In this document: one piece after another, positions 55,398-63,662 of the stretch
Layout: every line of letters begins with the position of its first letter
Position numbering within the stretch: position 1 is the stretch's first letter
Assembly: GCF_014203645.1 (NCBI RefSeq)
Contig: NZ_JACHJL010000005.1
Span: forward strand, 1 to 64,000
Direction of reading: 5' to 3'
Length of the DNA: 64,000 bases
From: Streptomyces zagrosensis
GTDB lineage: Bacteria; Actinomycetota; Actinomycetes; Streptomycetales; Streptomycetaceae
Position numbers and translations under genes: made by a program
Notes under the pieces: generated by a model
Told to the model about the DNA's origin: nothing
The model's database searches: none
The model's input: the letters and a program-made list of their open reading frames with translations, nothing else

Positions 55398-55518
55398 AAA
55401 AGTTCTATTGCTAAATGCGTTTTTACATGTGACGGTGGAAGCTCACACCACCTTCGCGAGCCGTCCTGCGGGCCGACTACCGGTCCCCCGGCAGCGTGCC
55501 GCACCCCGGAGGAAACCC

Positions 55519-56022
55519 GTGCCGACTTCCTGGAGCTCCAGCCAGCTGCGCCTGCGGGCTTCAGCCGGCGGCGGCATCGGCGCAGCTTCCGGGGATCAAG
55601 AGCCCTTGGCGCTGCGTGACCAGGCCACGATCGACTGGGTCGAACGCACCTTGCCCGACAGCGATACGAAGGAGTGGCGGCGCGAGCACGCCGCCCCCCT
55701 GCCGGTCGGCGTGCACTGGGACGTCGCCGTCCTGCCGGCCGCACTGTGGGACGGCATCCAGGCGCGTCTTGCCGCCGCCGTGCGCAAGAGACCGGTCATC
55801 GCCGACACGATCCGCGAGGAGGTCTACCTCCCCGTCCCGGTGGGGACCGCGACGACCTCCGGCATCCGGATACTGCGCGCCGGAGCCTGGCTGCTGGTCC
55901 AGCACCCCCGGCATGGCGGCGCGCGGGCCCGGTGGCTGAGTTACCCGACCGCCGACTCCGTCTTGACGGACACCAGCGCCCTGGTCAACGCCATCCACGG
56001 CTACCGCGCGGTGCTGCCCTAG
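55519..56022 (+). CDS. Hypothetical protein
   Basis: A 167-residue protein. GTG 55519 has GGAGG seven bases upstream and is preferred to a GTG at 55387, which overlaps the palindrome. The sequence has a Ser/Gly/Ala-rich start and a mixed body (TIDWVERTLPDSDTKEWRREH, then PVPVGTATTSGIRILRAGAWL). I do not recognise a family. It is divergent from the XRE regulator and may be its target. Confidence 0.6.
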   Translation: MPTSWSSSQLRLRASAGGGIGAASGDQEPLALRDQATIDWVERTLPDSDTKEWRREHAAPLPVGVHWDVAVLPAALWDGIQARLAAAVRKRPVIADTIREEVYLPVPVGTATTSGIRILRAGAWLLVQHPRHGGARARWLSYPTADSVLTDTSALVNAIHGYRAVLP

Positions 56023-56063
56023 TCACGCATGACCGAGTTGGCCCCGCCCCACGCGGGACCGTC

Positions 56064-56570
56064 ATGCCCGCCACCACACGCCACTGGCCGGCTCCGCTGG
56101 CCAGACACGACCAGGAAGCATTCATGGACGTCTGCCGGGAAGGCAGTGCTGAAGTAGACGCGCGGTTGGCCATATCCATTGCCCCGGACCCGGGCGCCGG
56201 GGCCCCGCGCCTTGCGCGCCACCTGAAGGACGCGCTCACCCAGCGGCTGCCCCTCACCTACGTATGCCTGTATGTCGCGCACGCCCCAGCAGCTCGCCCC
56301 GAAGGCGACGTCAGCGCCTTCGGCTCCGACCCCGTGCCGACGTACCTCATGCACGTTCGCTGGTGCCCTCATCCAGACCTGCCCGGCCGCCCACAGATGA
56401 TGGCGACCGCTTGCTGTGCGGTGTGGCTGGTCACCGGCACCGCCGGGGGCCAGACACTGACCTGTTGGGTCCCCCACCAGGACACCTGGGAACGCTTACG
56501 GCGAACCGCCACGCTCGCGGACGGCCCGCCGTGCCGGGCCGCTGACGATGAACGGCCTCTCCTGGCGTGA
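56064..56570 (+). CDS. Hypothetical protein
   Basis: A 168-residue protein starting 41 bases after the previous gene. It begins PATTRHWPAPLARHDQEAFM and has a mid-region LKDALTQRLPLTYVCLYVAHA and Cys/Trp-rich end (LTCWVPHQDTWERLRR). No domain recognised. With the upstream gene it may form a small pair next to the XRE regulator. The 34-bp palindrome at 56669-56702, 100 bases after the stop, may end its transcript. Confidence 0.6.
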   Translation: MPATTRHWPAPLARHDQEAFMDVCREGSAEVDARLAISIAPDPGAGAPRLARHLKDALTQRLPLTYVCLYVAHAPAARPEGDVSAFGSDPVPTYLMHVRWCPHPDLPGRPQMMATACCAVWLVTGTAGGQTLTCWVPHQDTWERLRRTATLADGPPCRAADDERPLLA

Positions 56571-56668
56571 GGAAGAGTTGCGCACGCCGTGGTGTTGCGC
56601 CCTTCCTCACCGAGGCCAGCCCGGCAGCCGCCCGGCTCACGCGACAGTCTCGCTGGGATTCTGAACAG

Positions 56669-56702
56669 CGCGGTGGTGGCGGTGGCCACCGCCACCACCG
56701 CG
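56669..56702. terminator. Perfect 34-bp palindrome
   Basis: The arms 56669-56685 and 56686-56702 are perfect 17-bp reverse complements with no loop, GC-rich (CGGTGGTGGCGGTGG). It may act as a terminator for the gene ending at 56570. It also marks the left edge of the decayed siderophore region, so it could be a scar of rearrangement. Confidence 0.6.
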
Positions 56703-57100
56703 AGCCGACCTGGACGCCGCCCAACGCGCACGCGATCGGCGCGCTGAAGCCGGACCTGATCATTGACCAGTTCTACAAGGACAAGACCGCGCCGCAGAAG
56801 ACCATTACGCCGGTCGCCTACTACAACCCGTCCGACAGCGGCGCCCTTTGGTACGAGCAGCTCGACAAGATCGCCGAAGCCGCCAACCGGCGGGAAGCGC
56901 TCACCACCGCCGAGTCGCCAATGCCGCACCCGGCTGAAGCCGGTGCAGGAGAAGTACGCCCAGCAGATCTCCAAGTCAACCCGGGCCCCGTTCAGCGGTG
57001 GCCAAAACGGCGCCTGCTTCCTCTTCTTCCTCGACTCCCCGATGCTGACCGTGCTGCGCGACCTGGGCCTGACCATCGGGGCGAAAATCCGAAGCTGTAG
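56700..57100 (+). pseudogene. Fragment of an iron-siderophore substrate-binding protein
   Basis: In one frame, PNAHAIGALKPDLIIDQFY and ITPVAYYNPSDSGALWYEQL match the FhuD/FepB-like substrate-binding fold. The frame changes near 56920, and the next piece, LKPVQEKYAQQISKS and NGACFLFFLDSPMLTVLRDLGL, continues the same protein in another frame. The N-terminal signal/lipobox half and the C terminus are gone. It sits with other broken siderophore genes. Confidence 0.72.
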
Positions 57101-57399
57101 TCAACGGGCCACGGTAAGGCGGCGGTTGCTGCCGCCCCCAGGTCCGTACGAGTGCCTCAGCGCGCACCAGGCTGGCGACATTCGCGGGGCCCGTAGTGCC
57201 GCCACACGGCGGGCGAGCGCGCCCCGAGCCCTGCGGGGCAGCCGGGGCCGCAGACCTCGGGGGCCAGCCGGCTGTCAGTCAGCTGCGCCCAGGCATCGGC
57301 TACAGACAGCGTGCGCCAGACCTCCCCGCCTGGCGCACGCCGCTCATAGCTTAGTCATCGCGCAGTACCGGCGCGACGTGGCACCGTACCGGAAGGCCA

Positions 57400-57660
57400 A
57401 CCGGGATACGCCGGAAAGTGTCGTGAGCCGCTGTGCTTGCACCCGACGGCGAGCGGCGGGGTCGTGCTCAGCAACGCATCGGACAACGGCACCGACTTCG
57501 GGGCGAGCGTACGTTCCCGGGAACCGGCGGAGGCGTGGCGGGAGGCCTCGGTGCCCAGGATGGAGCGAATCCGGTTGACGAGCCGCATGGCCAGCAGCGA
57601 ATGCCCGCCCAGGGCGAAGAAGTCATCGTCGGTGGTGGCCTGCGGGGGCGCGGTGGCCTG
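57400..57660 (-). pseudogene. NRPS remnant with a carrier (PCP) domain
   Basis: On the minus strand, TTDDDFFALGGHSLLAMRLV contains the 4'-phosphopantetheine Ser motif LGGHSL of a peptidyl carrier domain. About 20 residues later the likeness fades. No adenylation or condensation core survives on either side, and the 300 bases to the left (57101-57400) show nothing clear. It is best read as a leftover of a large NRPS gene of the former siderophore cluster. Confidence 0.75.
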
Positions 57661-57993
57661 CCGGACGAAGCAATCGGCCAGCCCCTGCGGGGCCACGTGC
57701 TCCACGGGTCCGCTCAGCGCCCGCTGGTCGGCGGCCCCCGGCCGTACGGCGGCGACGAGAGTATGGGGACGGGCAGTGAACTGGTCGAGTACGCACGAGT
57801 TACGCGTCGATGGCCTCGGCTCGCTCCCGTGGGAGCAGTTCGGGTCAGTGGTCGATGGCCAAGCCGAGCCGGTTGGTGCCCGGCGCGCGACGAGGACCAG
57901 TGGACAGTGCGTCGCGTCATGCCCTTCAAGGCGATGCCGGCGCCCGCGAGGAAATGGCGTCTACCCAGGCCGCTGCGGGGCTTTGGCGGACGG
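57661..57993. other. Unassigned stretch inside the decayed siderophore region
   Basis: About 330 bases between the NRPS remnant and the mbtH gene. No domain is visible on either strand; probably further NRPS debris too worn to recognise. Confidence 0.4.
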
Positions 57994-58230
57994 TCATGAA
58001 GGGTCGTTGGCCATGCTCTTGATCAGGCTCTTGGGCCGTAGGTCGGTCCAGTTCTTCTCGATGTAATCCAGGCACGCCTGCCGGGTGTCCTCGGGATGGA
58101 CGGCAATCCACCCCTCGGGGACGTCCGCGAATGCCGGCCACAGTGAGTGCTGGCCGTCATCGTTGACGAGCACTAGGTACACGCCGTCCTCGTCCTCGAA
58201 CGGATTGGTCACAACAACCTCCCAAGACAT
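57994..58230 (-). CDS. MbtH family NRPS chaperone
   Basis: A 78-residue MbtH protein, complete. The signature runs [33 protein letters not shown] and then [14 protein letters not shown]; the Trp residues and Ser of the family are in place. MbtH proteins bind and activate NRPS adenylation domains. The ATG at 58230 follows GAGGGG. An iron-box-like site lies 28 bases upstream. Its NRPS partner appears lost in this region, so it either serves another NRPS or is now idle. Confidence 0.93.
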   Translation of the reverse strand: MSWEVVVTNPFEDEDGVYLVLVNDDGQHSLWPAFADVPEGWIAVHPEDTRQACLDYIEKNWTDLRPKSLIKSMANDPS

Positions 58231-58257
58231 CGGGCCCCTCACACCCGGACCCGCTCA

Positions 58258-58276
58258 TTAGGTGAGCCTAGCCTTA
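58258..58276 (-). promoter_or_regulatory. Iron-box-like site (DmdR/IdeR type) before mbtH
   Basis: Read on the minus strand the 19-mer TAAGGCTAGGCTCACCTAA matches the IdeR/DmdR consensus TTAGGTTAGGCTAACCTAA at 16 of 19 positions. It lies just upstream of mbtH, so the gene is probably repressed by iron. Confidence 0.75.
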
Positions 58277-58325
58277 CTTTTTACTGAGCTTCAAGTGAGC
58301 AAGAGAGGGCTGATTCACGAACCGG

Positions 58326-58818
58326 TTAACCCCGGCCCTCGGCGATCAGGCCGCTCAGGCTGGCGCTGATCGCGGCCCCGACCAACGCGAGCCGCACCGG
58401 CGATGCACCACCGCGCCCGGAGGCGCCGAGGAGGTAGACGATGACCGTGGTCACCGCGGCGCCGACGAACGAGAACCAGACCAACGTGGGGTAACCGCTG
58501 ACGCCGACCACGCCGAGGCCGAAGACCACGGCGGCCGACGCCCGGCGTTGACGCGGAGCAGCCCCGGATCGGCCAGCGGGTTGCGGGTCAGCGACTGCTG
58601 ATCGCCCCGGTTGCGGCGAGCCCGGCGCCGGCAAGGAGCCCCACCATGGTGCGCGGCAGCCGTAACTCCCTGATCACCTCGGTGGTGTACGAGCAGTCGT
58701 TCGTCCACAGCGCCCGCCACACCTCGGGCAGCGAGGTGTCCTTGGTGCCGATCCAGGTGCTCAGCACGACCAGCACGGCGAGCACCCCCGCAAGGACCAG
58801 CAGTCCGCTACCGCGCAT
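58326..58818 (-). pseudogene. Truncated, frameshifted FecCD-type siderophore permease
   Basis: The start ATG 58818 opens a permease N terminus (VLAGVLAVLVVLSTWIGTKD, then RELRLPRTMVGLLAGAGLAATGAI). A single-base loss shifts the frame before QSLTRNPLADPGLL, and a second loss near 58540 shifts it again before FGLGVVGVSGYPTLVWFSF. The last piece stops at ISASLSGLIAEGRG with half of the usual 330 residues missing. The transporter is not functional. Confidence 0.85.
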
Positions 58819-59027
58819 CGCGGCGCGGCCCTTGCCCCCTCGGGTGCCACCGCTGCGCCGCCCGCGGCACGGAGCCGCGGGCGGTCAGCTTCCGCAGGCT
58901 GGCCGCAAGCCTCGCCGGGAGGCCCGCCGGGAGTTGCGTGCCCTGGCACCGAGGGCGGCGCGGCCACGGCGACCCGATGGCGGGCCGGGCCCGGCGGCCC
59001 GGTGGATGGTTGTGCCGCGACGCTGAC

Positions 59028-59984
59028 TCACCCGGCCTTTTCCGGATGGCCGCGCAGGTATCCGCCCATGGTGCGGAAGTAGTCGGTGGCCGCCAGCTCC
59101 GTACCGTCCTCGGTCCGCACCCGCTTCAGCAGCAATCCGCGGCTGCGGCCGTGCCGGGCGTCGGAGCCCGCGACGATCACTACGCCGTCGCCCTCCTTGA
59201 TGAAGATCCGCCCAGGCGTGCCGCCGTAGCAGCCTTGCGAGAGCCCGGCGGAGACGATCCGCAGCCGCTGCCCCCGGTGGTAGGTAAAGGCGTTGGGGTA
59301 CGGGTCGGACTGCGCCCGCACCAATCGCTCCAGGTCCTCCGCCGGCCAGGTCCAGTCGATGCGGCTGTCCTCAAGGGCCCGCTTATGGAAGAAGCTCGCC
59401 TTGGACGGGTCCTGCGGCGTCCACTCGGCCTTGCCCGAGTCGATCAGCTCAAGCGCCTCGGTGACGATCGGGGCGATGAGGTCCACGGTGGCGTGGAAGA
59501 GGTCGGTCGCGGTGTCGGTGGGGCCAACGGGCACCGAGCGCTGCAAGAGGACGTCCCCGGCGTCCAAGGTGGCGTCCATCCGGTGTGCGGTGACGCCGAC
59601 CTCTGGCTCAGCGTTGATGAGGGCCCAGATCAGCGGCGAGAAGCCGGCGTAGGCGGGCAGCAGCGAGTCATGCACGTTGAGGGTGCCGTGCCGCGGCACG
59701 TCGAAGATTTCCGGCGGTATCCAAGTGCGCCAGTTGTTGGCGACGATCAGATCGGGGGCTACCTCGGCGACGGTACGGGCCAGTTCGGCGTCGGGCCGAT
59801 TGGCCAACACCACCGGGACCCCGTGCTCCGCCGCCAGGTCGGCCACCGAGTCATCCCAGACCTTTTCGTACACATGGTCGCTCTTGGGGTGGGTCACCAC
59901 CAGGCACACCTCGTGTCCCGAATCCAGCAGCGCACGCAGGGTGCGGTGCCCCCAGGTTTGGTAGCCGAACATGGCGATCCGCAT
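59028..59984 (-). CDS. Formyltransferase, likely hydroxyornithine formyltransferase of a siderophore
   Basis: A 318-residue member of the methionyl-tRNA formyltransferase family. The catalytic Asn-His region HGTLNVHDSLLPAYAGFSP and the Asp in TLDAGDVLLQ are intact; the C-terminal half departs from Fmt. Next to a divergent ornithine N-hydroxylase and with an iron box in between, the likely substrate is N5-hydroxyornithine, as in coelichelin-type pathways. The usual Fmt has a GLP-rich tRNA-binding tail that is not apparent here. Intact frame. Confidence 0.88.
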   Translation of the reverse strand: MRIAMFGYQTWGHRTLRALLDSGHEVCLVVTHPKSDHVYEKVWDDSVADLAAEHGVPVVLANRPDAELARTVAEVAPDLIVANNWRTWIPPEIFDVPRHGTLNVHDSLLPAYAGFSPLIWALINAEPEVGVTAHRMDATLDAGDVLLQRSVPVGPTDTATDLFHATVDLIAPIVTEALELIDSGKAEWTPQDPSKASFFHKRALEDSRIDWTWPAEDLERLVRAQSDPYPNAFTYHRGQRLRIVSAGLSQGCYGGTPGRIFIKEGDGVVIVAGSDARHGRSRGLLLKRVRTEDGTELAATDYFRTMGGYLRGHPEKAG

Positions 59985-60066
59985 ACAGCAACTCCCTAGA
60001 GATCGGATGACGCTCCGTCATGCGCCGGCAAGGGCGATATGGGCGTGATCAACCCCACCACCATTG

Positions 60067-60085
60067 CAAGGCAAGGCTAACCTTA
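60067..60085. promoter_or_regulatory. Iron-box-like site between formyltransferase and hydroxylase genes
   Basis: CAAGGCAAGGCTAACCTTA matches the IdeR/DmdR consensus at 14 of 19 positions, with the central AGGCTAACCT intact. It overlaps TAGGAT (60088-60093), a possible -10 for the plus-strand gene. It could control both divergent genes by iron. Confidence 0.65.
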
Positions 60086-60120
60086 CCTAGGATTGCTCGG
60101 GCTAGGGAGGCGATGCTGCG

Positions 60121-61443
60121 TTGAAATATGTCAGCCGCAACACGGAAACCATCTATGACCTGCTAGGAATCGGCTTTGGGCCGTCCAACCTGGCGCTCGC
60201 CATCGCGATAGAGGAGCACAACACTCACGCCAGGACTGAGGATCGAATCCGAGCCCAATTCCTGGAGAAACAGGCTGCGTTCGGCTGGCACCGAGGGATG
60301 CTCATCGATGACGCGACCATGCAGGTGTCCTTCCCGAAGGACTTGGTCACCATGCGAGACCCCACGAGTGACTACAGCTTTCTGTACTACCTGAAGGAGC
60401 AGGGCCGCCTGGTCGACTTCCTCAATCAAAAGACCCTCTTCCCGCTGCGCATCGAGTTCCACGACTACTTCGAGTGGGCGGCCGGACGCCTGGCCCACCT
60501 GGTGGACTACTCCGCCGAGGTCGTCTCCGTGGTCCCCGTCACCGAGGACGGAGAGGTACGGTACTTCGACGTCACCAGTCGCGAGAGCGACGGCCTCCAG
60601 GTGCGACGAGCTCGGGACATATGCGTGGCGACCGGCATGAAACACCGGCTCCCCGCCGGAGCCGAACCCTCACAGCGGGTGCTGCACAACCGCGACCTGG
60701 TGCCTCGCGTCGCCGAGTTGGCGGGCCAAAACCTGCGCCGCGTCGTCGTGCTCGGCGCGGGCCAGTCCGCCGCTGAAACCGTGGCCTATGTGCACCGCGC
60801 CTTCCCCGAGGCCGAGGTCTGCGCCGTGTTCGCCAAATACGGATACACCCCGGCCGACGACAGCCCGTTCGCCAACCGGGTCTTTGACCCGGAGGCAGTG
60901 GACACCTACTACCAGGCCCCCACCGAGGTCAAGGAGTCCCTACTCGGCTACCACCGCAGCACCAACTACTCGGCGGTGGACATCGAGCTGATCGATGCGC
61001 TCTACCGCACCCAGTACCAAGAACGGGTGCAGGGCAAGGAACGGCTACGGATGCTCAACGTGTCCCGGCTGCGCTCCGTGGAAACCGACGCCGATGGGCT
61101 CCGCGTGACCGTGGAGTTCCTGCCCACCGGTGAGCAGCAGGTCCTGGAGGCCGATTTGCTCGTGTATGCAACGGGTTATCAACCTCCGGACCCGGGTCCG
61201 CTGCTCGGCGAGGCGAACGCACTGTGCCAGCGCGATGACCGCGGCGAGCTGCGCGTCAGCCGCGATCACCGGGTCTGCGTCACCGACCATGTCACTGCGG
61301 GCATCTATCTCCAAGGCGCCACTGAACACACACACGGCATCACCTCAACCCTGCTGTCCCACACGGCCGTTCGGGTGGGCGAGATACTCGACTCGGTCCT
61401 TTCTCGCCACCACAAACCGGAACCGGCAAGGCCGCGCGTCTAG
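60121..61443 (+). CDS. L-ornithine N5-monooxygenase (SidA/PvdA family)
   Basis: A 440-residue FAD- and NADPH-dependent hydroxylase. The FAD loop GIGFGPSN (residues 16-23), the NADPH loop VLGAGQSAAE (near 210) and the ATGY motif (near 350) are all intact. FAD- and substrate-site residues such as KDLVTMRDPTSDYSFLYYL match the ornithine subgroup, though lysine is possible. TTG 60121 has GGGAGG ten bases upstream. With the divergent formyltransferase it makes the formyl-hydroxyornithine building block of hydroxamate siderophores. With the local NRPS lost, the product may feed another pathway. Confidence 0.9.
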   Translation: MKYVSRNTETIYDLLGIGFGPSNLALAIAIEEHNTHARTEDRIRAQFLEKQAAFGWHRGMLIDDATMQVSFPKDLVTMRDPTSDYSFLYYLKEQGRLVDFLNQKTLFPLRIEFHDYFEWAAGRLAHLVDYSAEVVSVVPVTEDGEVRYFDVTSRESDGLQVRRARDICVATGMKHRLPAGAEPSQRVLHNRDLVPRVAELAGQNLRRVVVLGAGQSAAETVAYVHRAFPEAEVCAVFAKYGYTPADDSPFANRVFDPEAVDTYYQAPTEVKESLLGYHRSTNYSAVDIELIDALYRTQYQERVQGKERLRMLNVSRLRSVETDADGLRVTVEFLPTGEQQVLEADLLVYATGYQPPDPGPLLGEANALCQRDDRGELRVSRDHRVCVTDHVTAGIYLQGATEHTHGITSTLLSHTAVRVGEILDSVLSRHHKPEPARPRV

Positions 61444-61598
61444 CGGCGACACACCCCCTGGGAATCCGACCACGGACGCGGGGCTCATACGGGACGGCCC
61501 CAGGTCCGCAACGTGAACCCGTCCCGTGCACGACGGATGGCGGGTGCTGCGCACCGCTGTCGCCGTCCGTCATGCCTCACCATGATCGCCACGCGATA

Positions 61599-61643
61599 CG
61601 ACCCGCGAGTTCACGAAGCTGCCGCTGAGGAACTCGCGGGTCG
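61599..61643. terminator. Inverted repeat between hydroxylase and amidohydrolase genes
   Basis: Perfect 14-bp arms (61599-61612, 61630-61643; CGACCCGCGAGTTC) flank a 17-base loop. It lies 156 bases after the hydroxylase stop and 136 before the next start. Terminator or operator are both possible. Confidence 0.55.
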
Positions 61644-61778
61644 CGGCGTACGGTTTCGGCACCGGCCCAGGCGCCGTGAGGTGTCGGACACGGTCCCGGG
61701 CCCGGGACCCCTGGGCGAGCAAGCCCCGAGACCGAGCACGGACGAACACCAGCCGCCCTTCAACCGAAAGCGAGCACC

Positions 61779-63365
61779 ATGCTCGATCTCCGGCTGACCA
61801 ACGGCATCATCCACACCATGAACCCCGATCGCCCGTACGCCCATGCACTGGGCATCTGGCGCGGCCAGCTCGTCGGCGTAGACGAGGCGATTACCGGCCT
61901 CCCCGCTCACCACGAGGTGAACCTGGCCGGGGCCACTGTGCTGCCGGGCTTCATCGATGCGCACGTGCATCTCGCCTGGACCGGCCTCGCGGCCCGCGCC
62001 ACCAGCGTCGCGCCCTGCCGCGAGGTGGACGCCGTCCTCGCCGTCATCCACCAAGCCGCCCAGCGGGCGCGGCCCGCCGACTGGGTGGACGTCGCCGACT
62101 ACGACCAGCGCCCGCTGGGACGTGACCTCACCGCCGCCGAGTTGGACACCGCAGGCGGCGGCCGAAAGGTCCTGGTCGCCCATCGCTCGGGACATTCGTG
62201 CGTGGTGAGCACCGCCGTACTAGATCTGTTGCCGGCCGGCACACGGCATCGCCATGGCGTGCTGAGCGAGAGCGGCATGGCTGCGGTGCGCGCCGCCCGC
62301 ATGCCGTACTCCCTACGGGAGTTGACCGACGCCATCGAGACCGCCGCCCGCGGCTGCCTCACCGAGGGCATCACCGCAGCCGCCGAGGCTGGGATCGGCG
62401 GTGGCCTGATCGCCCACAGCGCCATCGAACTCGCCGCCTACCAACGGGCCCGCGACGCCCATCGACTGCCCCTGCGCATGCGGCTGATGGTCGCCGCCGA
62501 TCTGCTGCGCGAGGTGGCCGCCCACCCCGACGACGGGCTGCAACACGGCATCGATCTCGGGCTGCGTACCGGTCTTGGAGACGATTGGCTGGCCATCGGC
62601 GCGCTCAAGGTCTTCACCGACGGCGGCATGATGCCCCGCACCGCCGCGCTCAGTGCTCCGTACACCGGCCTCGATCACAGCGGTGAGCTCTTCGCCGACC
62701 CCGCAGAGCTGACCTCGACCATCGTGGCCGGACACCTCGCCGACTGGCAGCTCGCCATCCACGCCATCGGTGACCGGGCGGTGGACGTGGCCCTGGAAGC
62801 GCTGGCCACCGCCCAGCGGCTGCGACCGCGCCCGGACGCTCGCCATCGCATCGAACATGCGGGCCTGGTCCGCCCCGATCAGCTTCCGCGCTTCGCCCGC
62901 TGCGGCGCAACAGCCGTCATCCAACCCGCCTTCTTGTGGAGCTTCGGCGACGACTACGCGGCTTTGATGGGCCCCGGGCGCGCCGAGTGGCTCTACCGTG
63001 GCCGTGCCTTCCATGCCCACGGCATCCCCCTCGCCGGCAGCTCCGACCGTCCGGTGACCATCGGCGCACCGCTGCGGGCCATCCAGTTCATGGTGGAACG
63101 CCGCTCCCACTCCGGACAGGTGATCGGCGCTGGTGAGGCCATCACCGTCGATGAGGCGCTACGTGCCTACACCATCGGCGCCGCCCGCGCCTGCCGCTGG
63201 GAGAAGACTCTGGGCAGCATCGCCCCCGGCAAACACGCCGACTTGGTCGTCCTGGCCGACGACCCGTACCGGGTGCCCCCTGCCCGGATCGGCGGCATCG
63301 AGGTGGTGGCCACCTTCTGTGCGGGCGAGCCGGTGCACGGCGCGGCGGCCCTGGAGCTGGGCTAG
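61779..63365 (+). CDS. YtcJ-like amidohydrolase (amidohydrolase family 3)
   Basis: A 528-residue metal-dependent hydrolase. GFIDAHVHL (HxH near 62), ALKVFTDGGM, HAIGDRAVDVAL, RIEHAGLV and GSSDRPVT form the usual metal and active-site ladder, and SIAPGKHADLVVL closes the beta-sandwich domain. Family members deformylate N-substituted formamides or open amide rings; the substrate here is unknown. It starts 335 bases after the hydroxylase and is probably separate from the siderophore remnant. Confidence 0.9.
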   Translation: MLDLRLTNGIIHTMNPDRPYAHALGIWRGQLVGVDEAITGLPAHHEVNLAGATVLPGFIDAHVHLAWTGLAARATSVAPCREVDAVLAVIHQAAQRARPADWVDVADYDQRPLGRDLTAAELDTAGGGRKVLVAHRSGHSCVVSTAVLDLLPAGTRHRHGVLSESGMAAVRAARMPYSLRELTDAIETAARGCLTEGITAAAEAGIGGGLIAHSAIELAAYQRARDAHRLPLRMRLMVAADLLREVAAHPDDGLQHGIDLGLRTGLGDDWLAIGALKVFTDGGMMPRTAALSAPYTGLDHSGELFADPAELTSTIVAGHLADWQLAIHAIGDRAVDVALEALATAQRLRPRPDARHRIEHAGLVRPDQLPRFARCGATAVIQPAFLWSFGDDYAALMGPGRAEWLYRGRAFHAHGIPLAGSSDRPVTIGAPLRAIQFMVERRSHSGQVIGAGEAITVDEALRAYTIGAARACRWEKTLGSIAPGKHADLVVLADDPYRVPPARIGGIEVVATFCAGEPVHGAAALELG

Positions 63366-63385
63366 GCGAGTTAGTCCGGATGCTG

Positions 63386-63412
63386 GCTGGTGCGGCTGGT
63401 GCGGCTGGTGCA
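63386..63412. repeat. Three 9-bp tandem repeats after the amidohydrolase
   Basis: GCTGGTGCG, GCTGGTGCG and GCTGGTGCA follow directly, just 20 bases past the stop codon. Probably slippage. Confidence 0.8.
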
Positions 63413-63662
63413 GCTGAACGCTTCAGATGGCGGGTGAGTTCTTACGTTCGGTGAGTCGTGAGCTCAGTTGTTCTGCATGGTGAGGCGCCAAAATTCGCAC
63501 AGCTCAGCACACCGCAACGACGGCTCGTCGCATGGGCCCTTCGGCCCTCACTACCCGCCTGTTGCTCCCTCGGATGGGGGAGGTGGATACGTCCGGCGGG
63601 GGATGTCGCCGTGCGGGGTGACGCTGGACGCTGGGATTCCTGCTGGTGAGAGGGGAGTTCGG

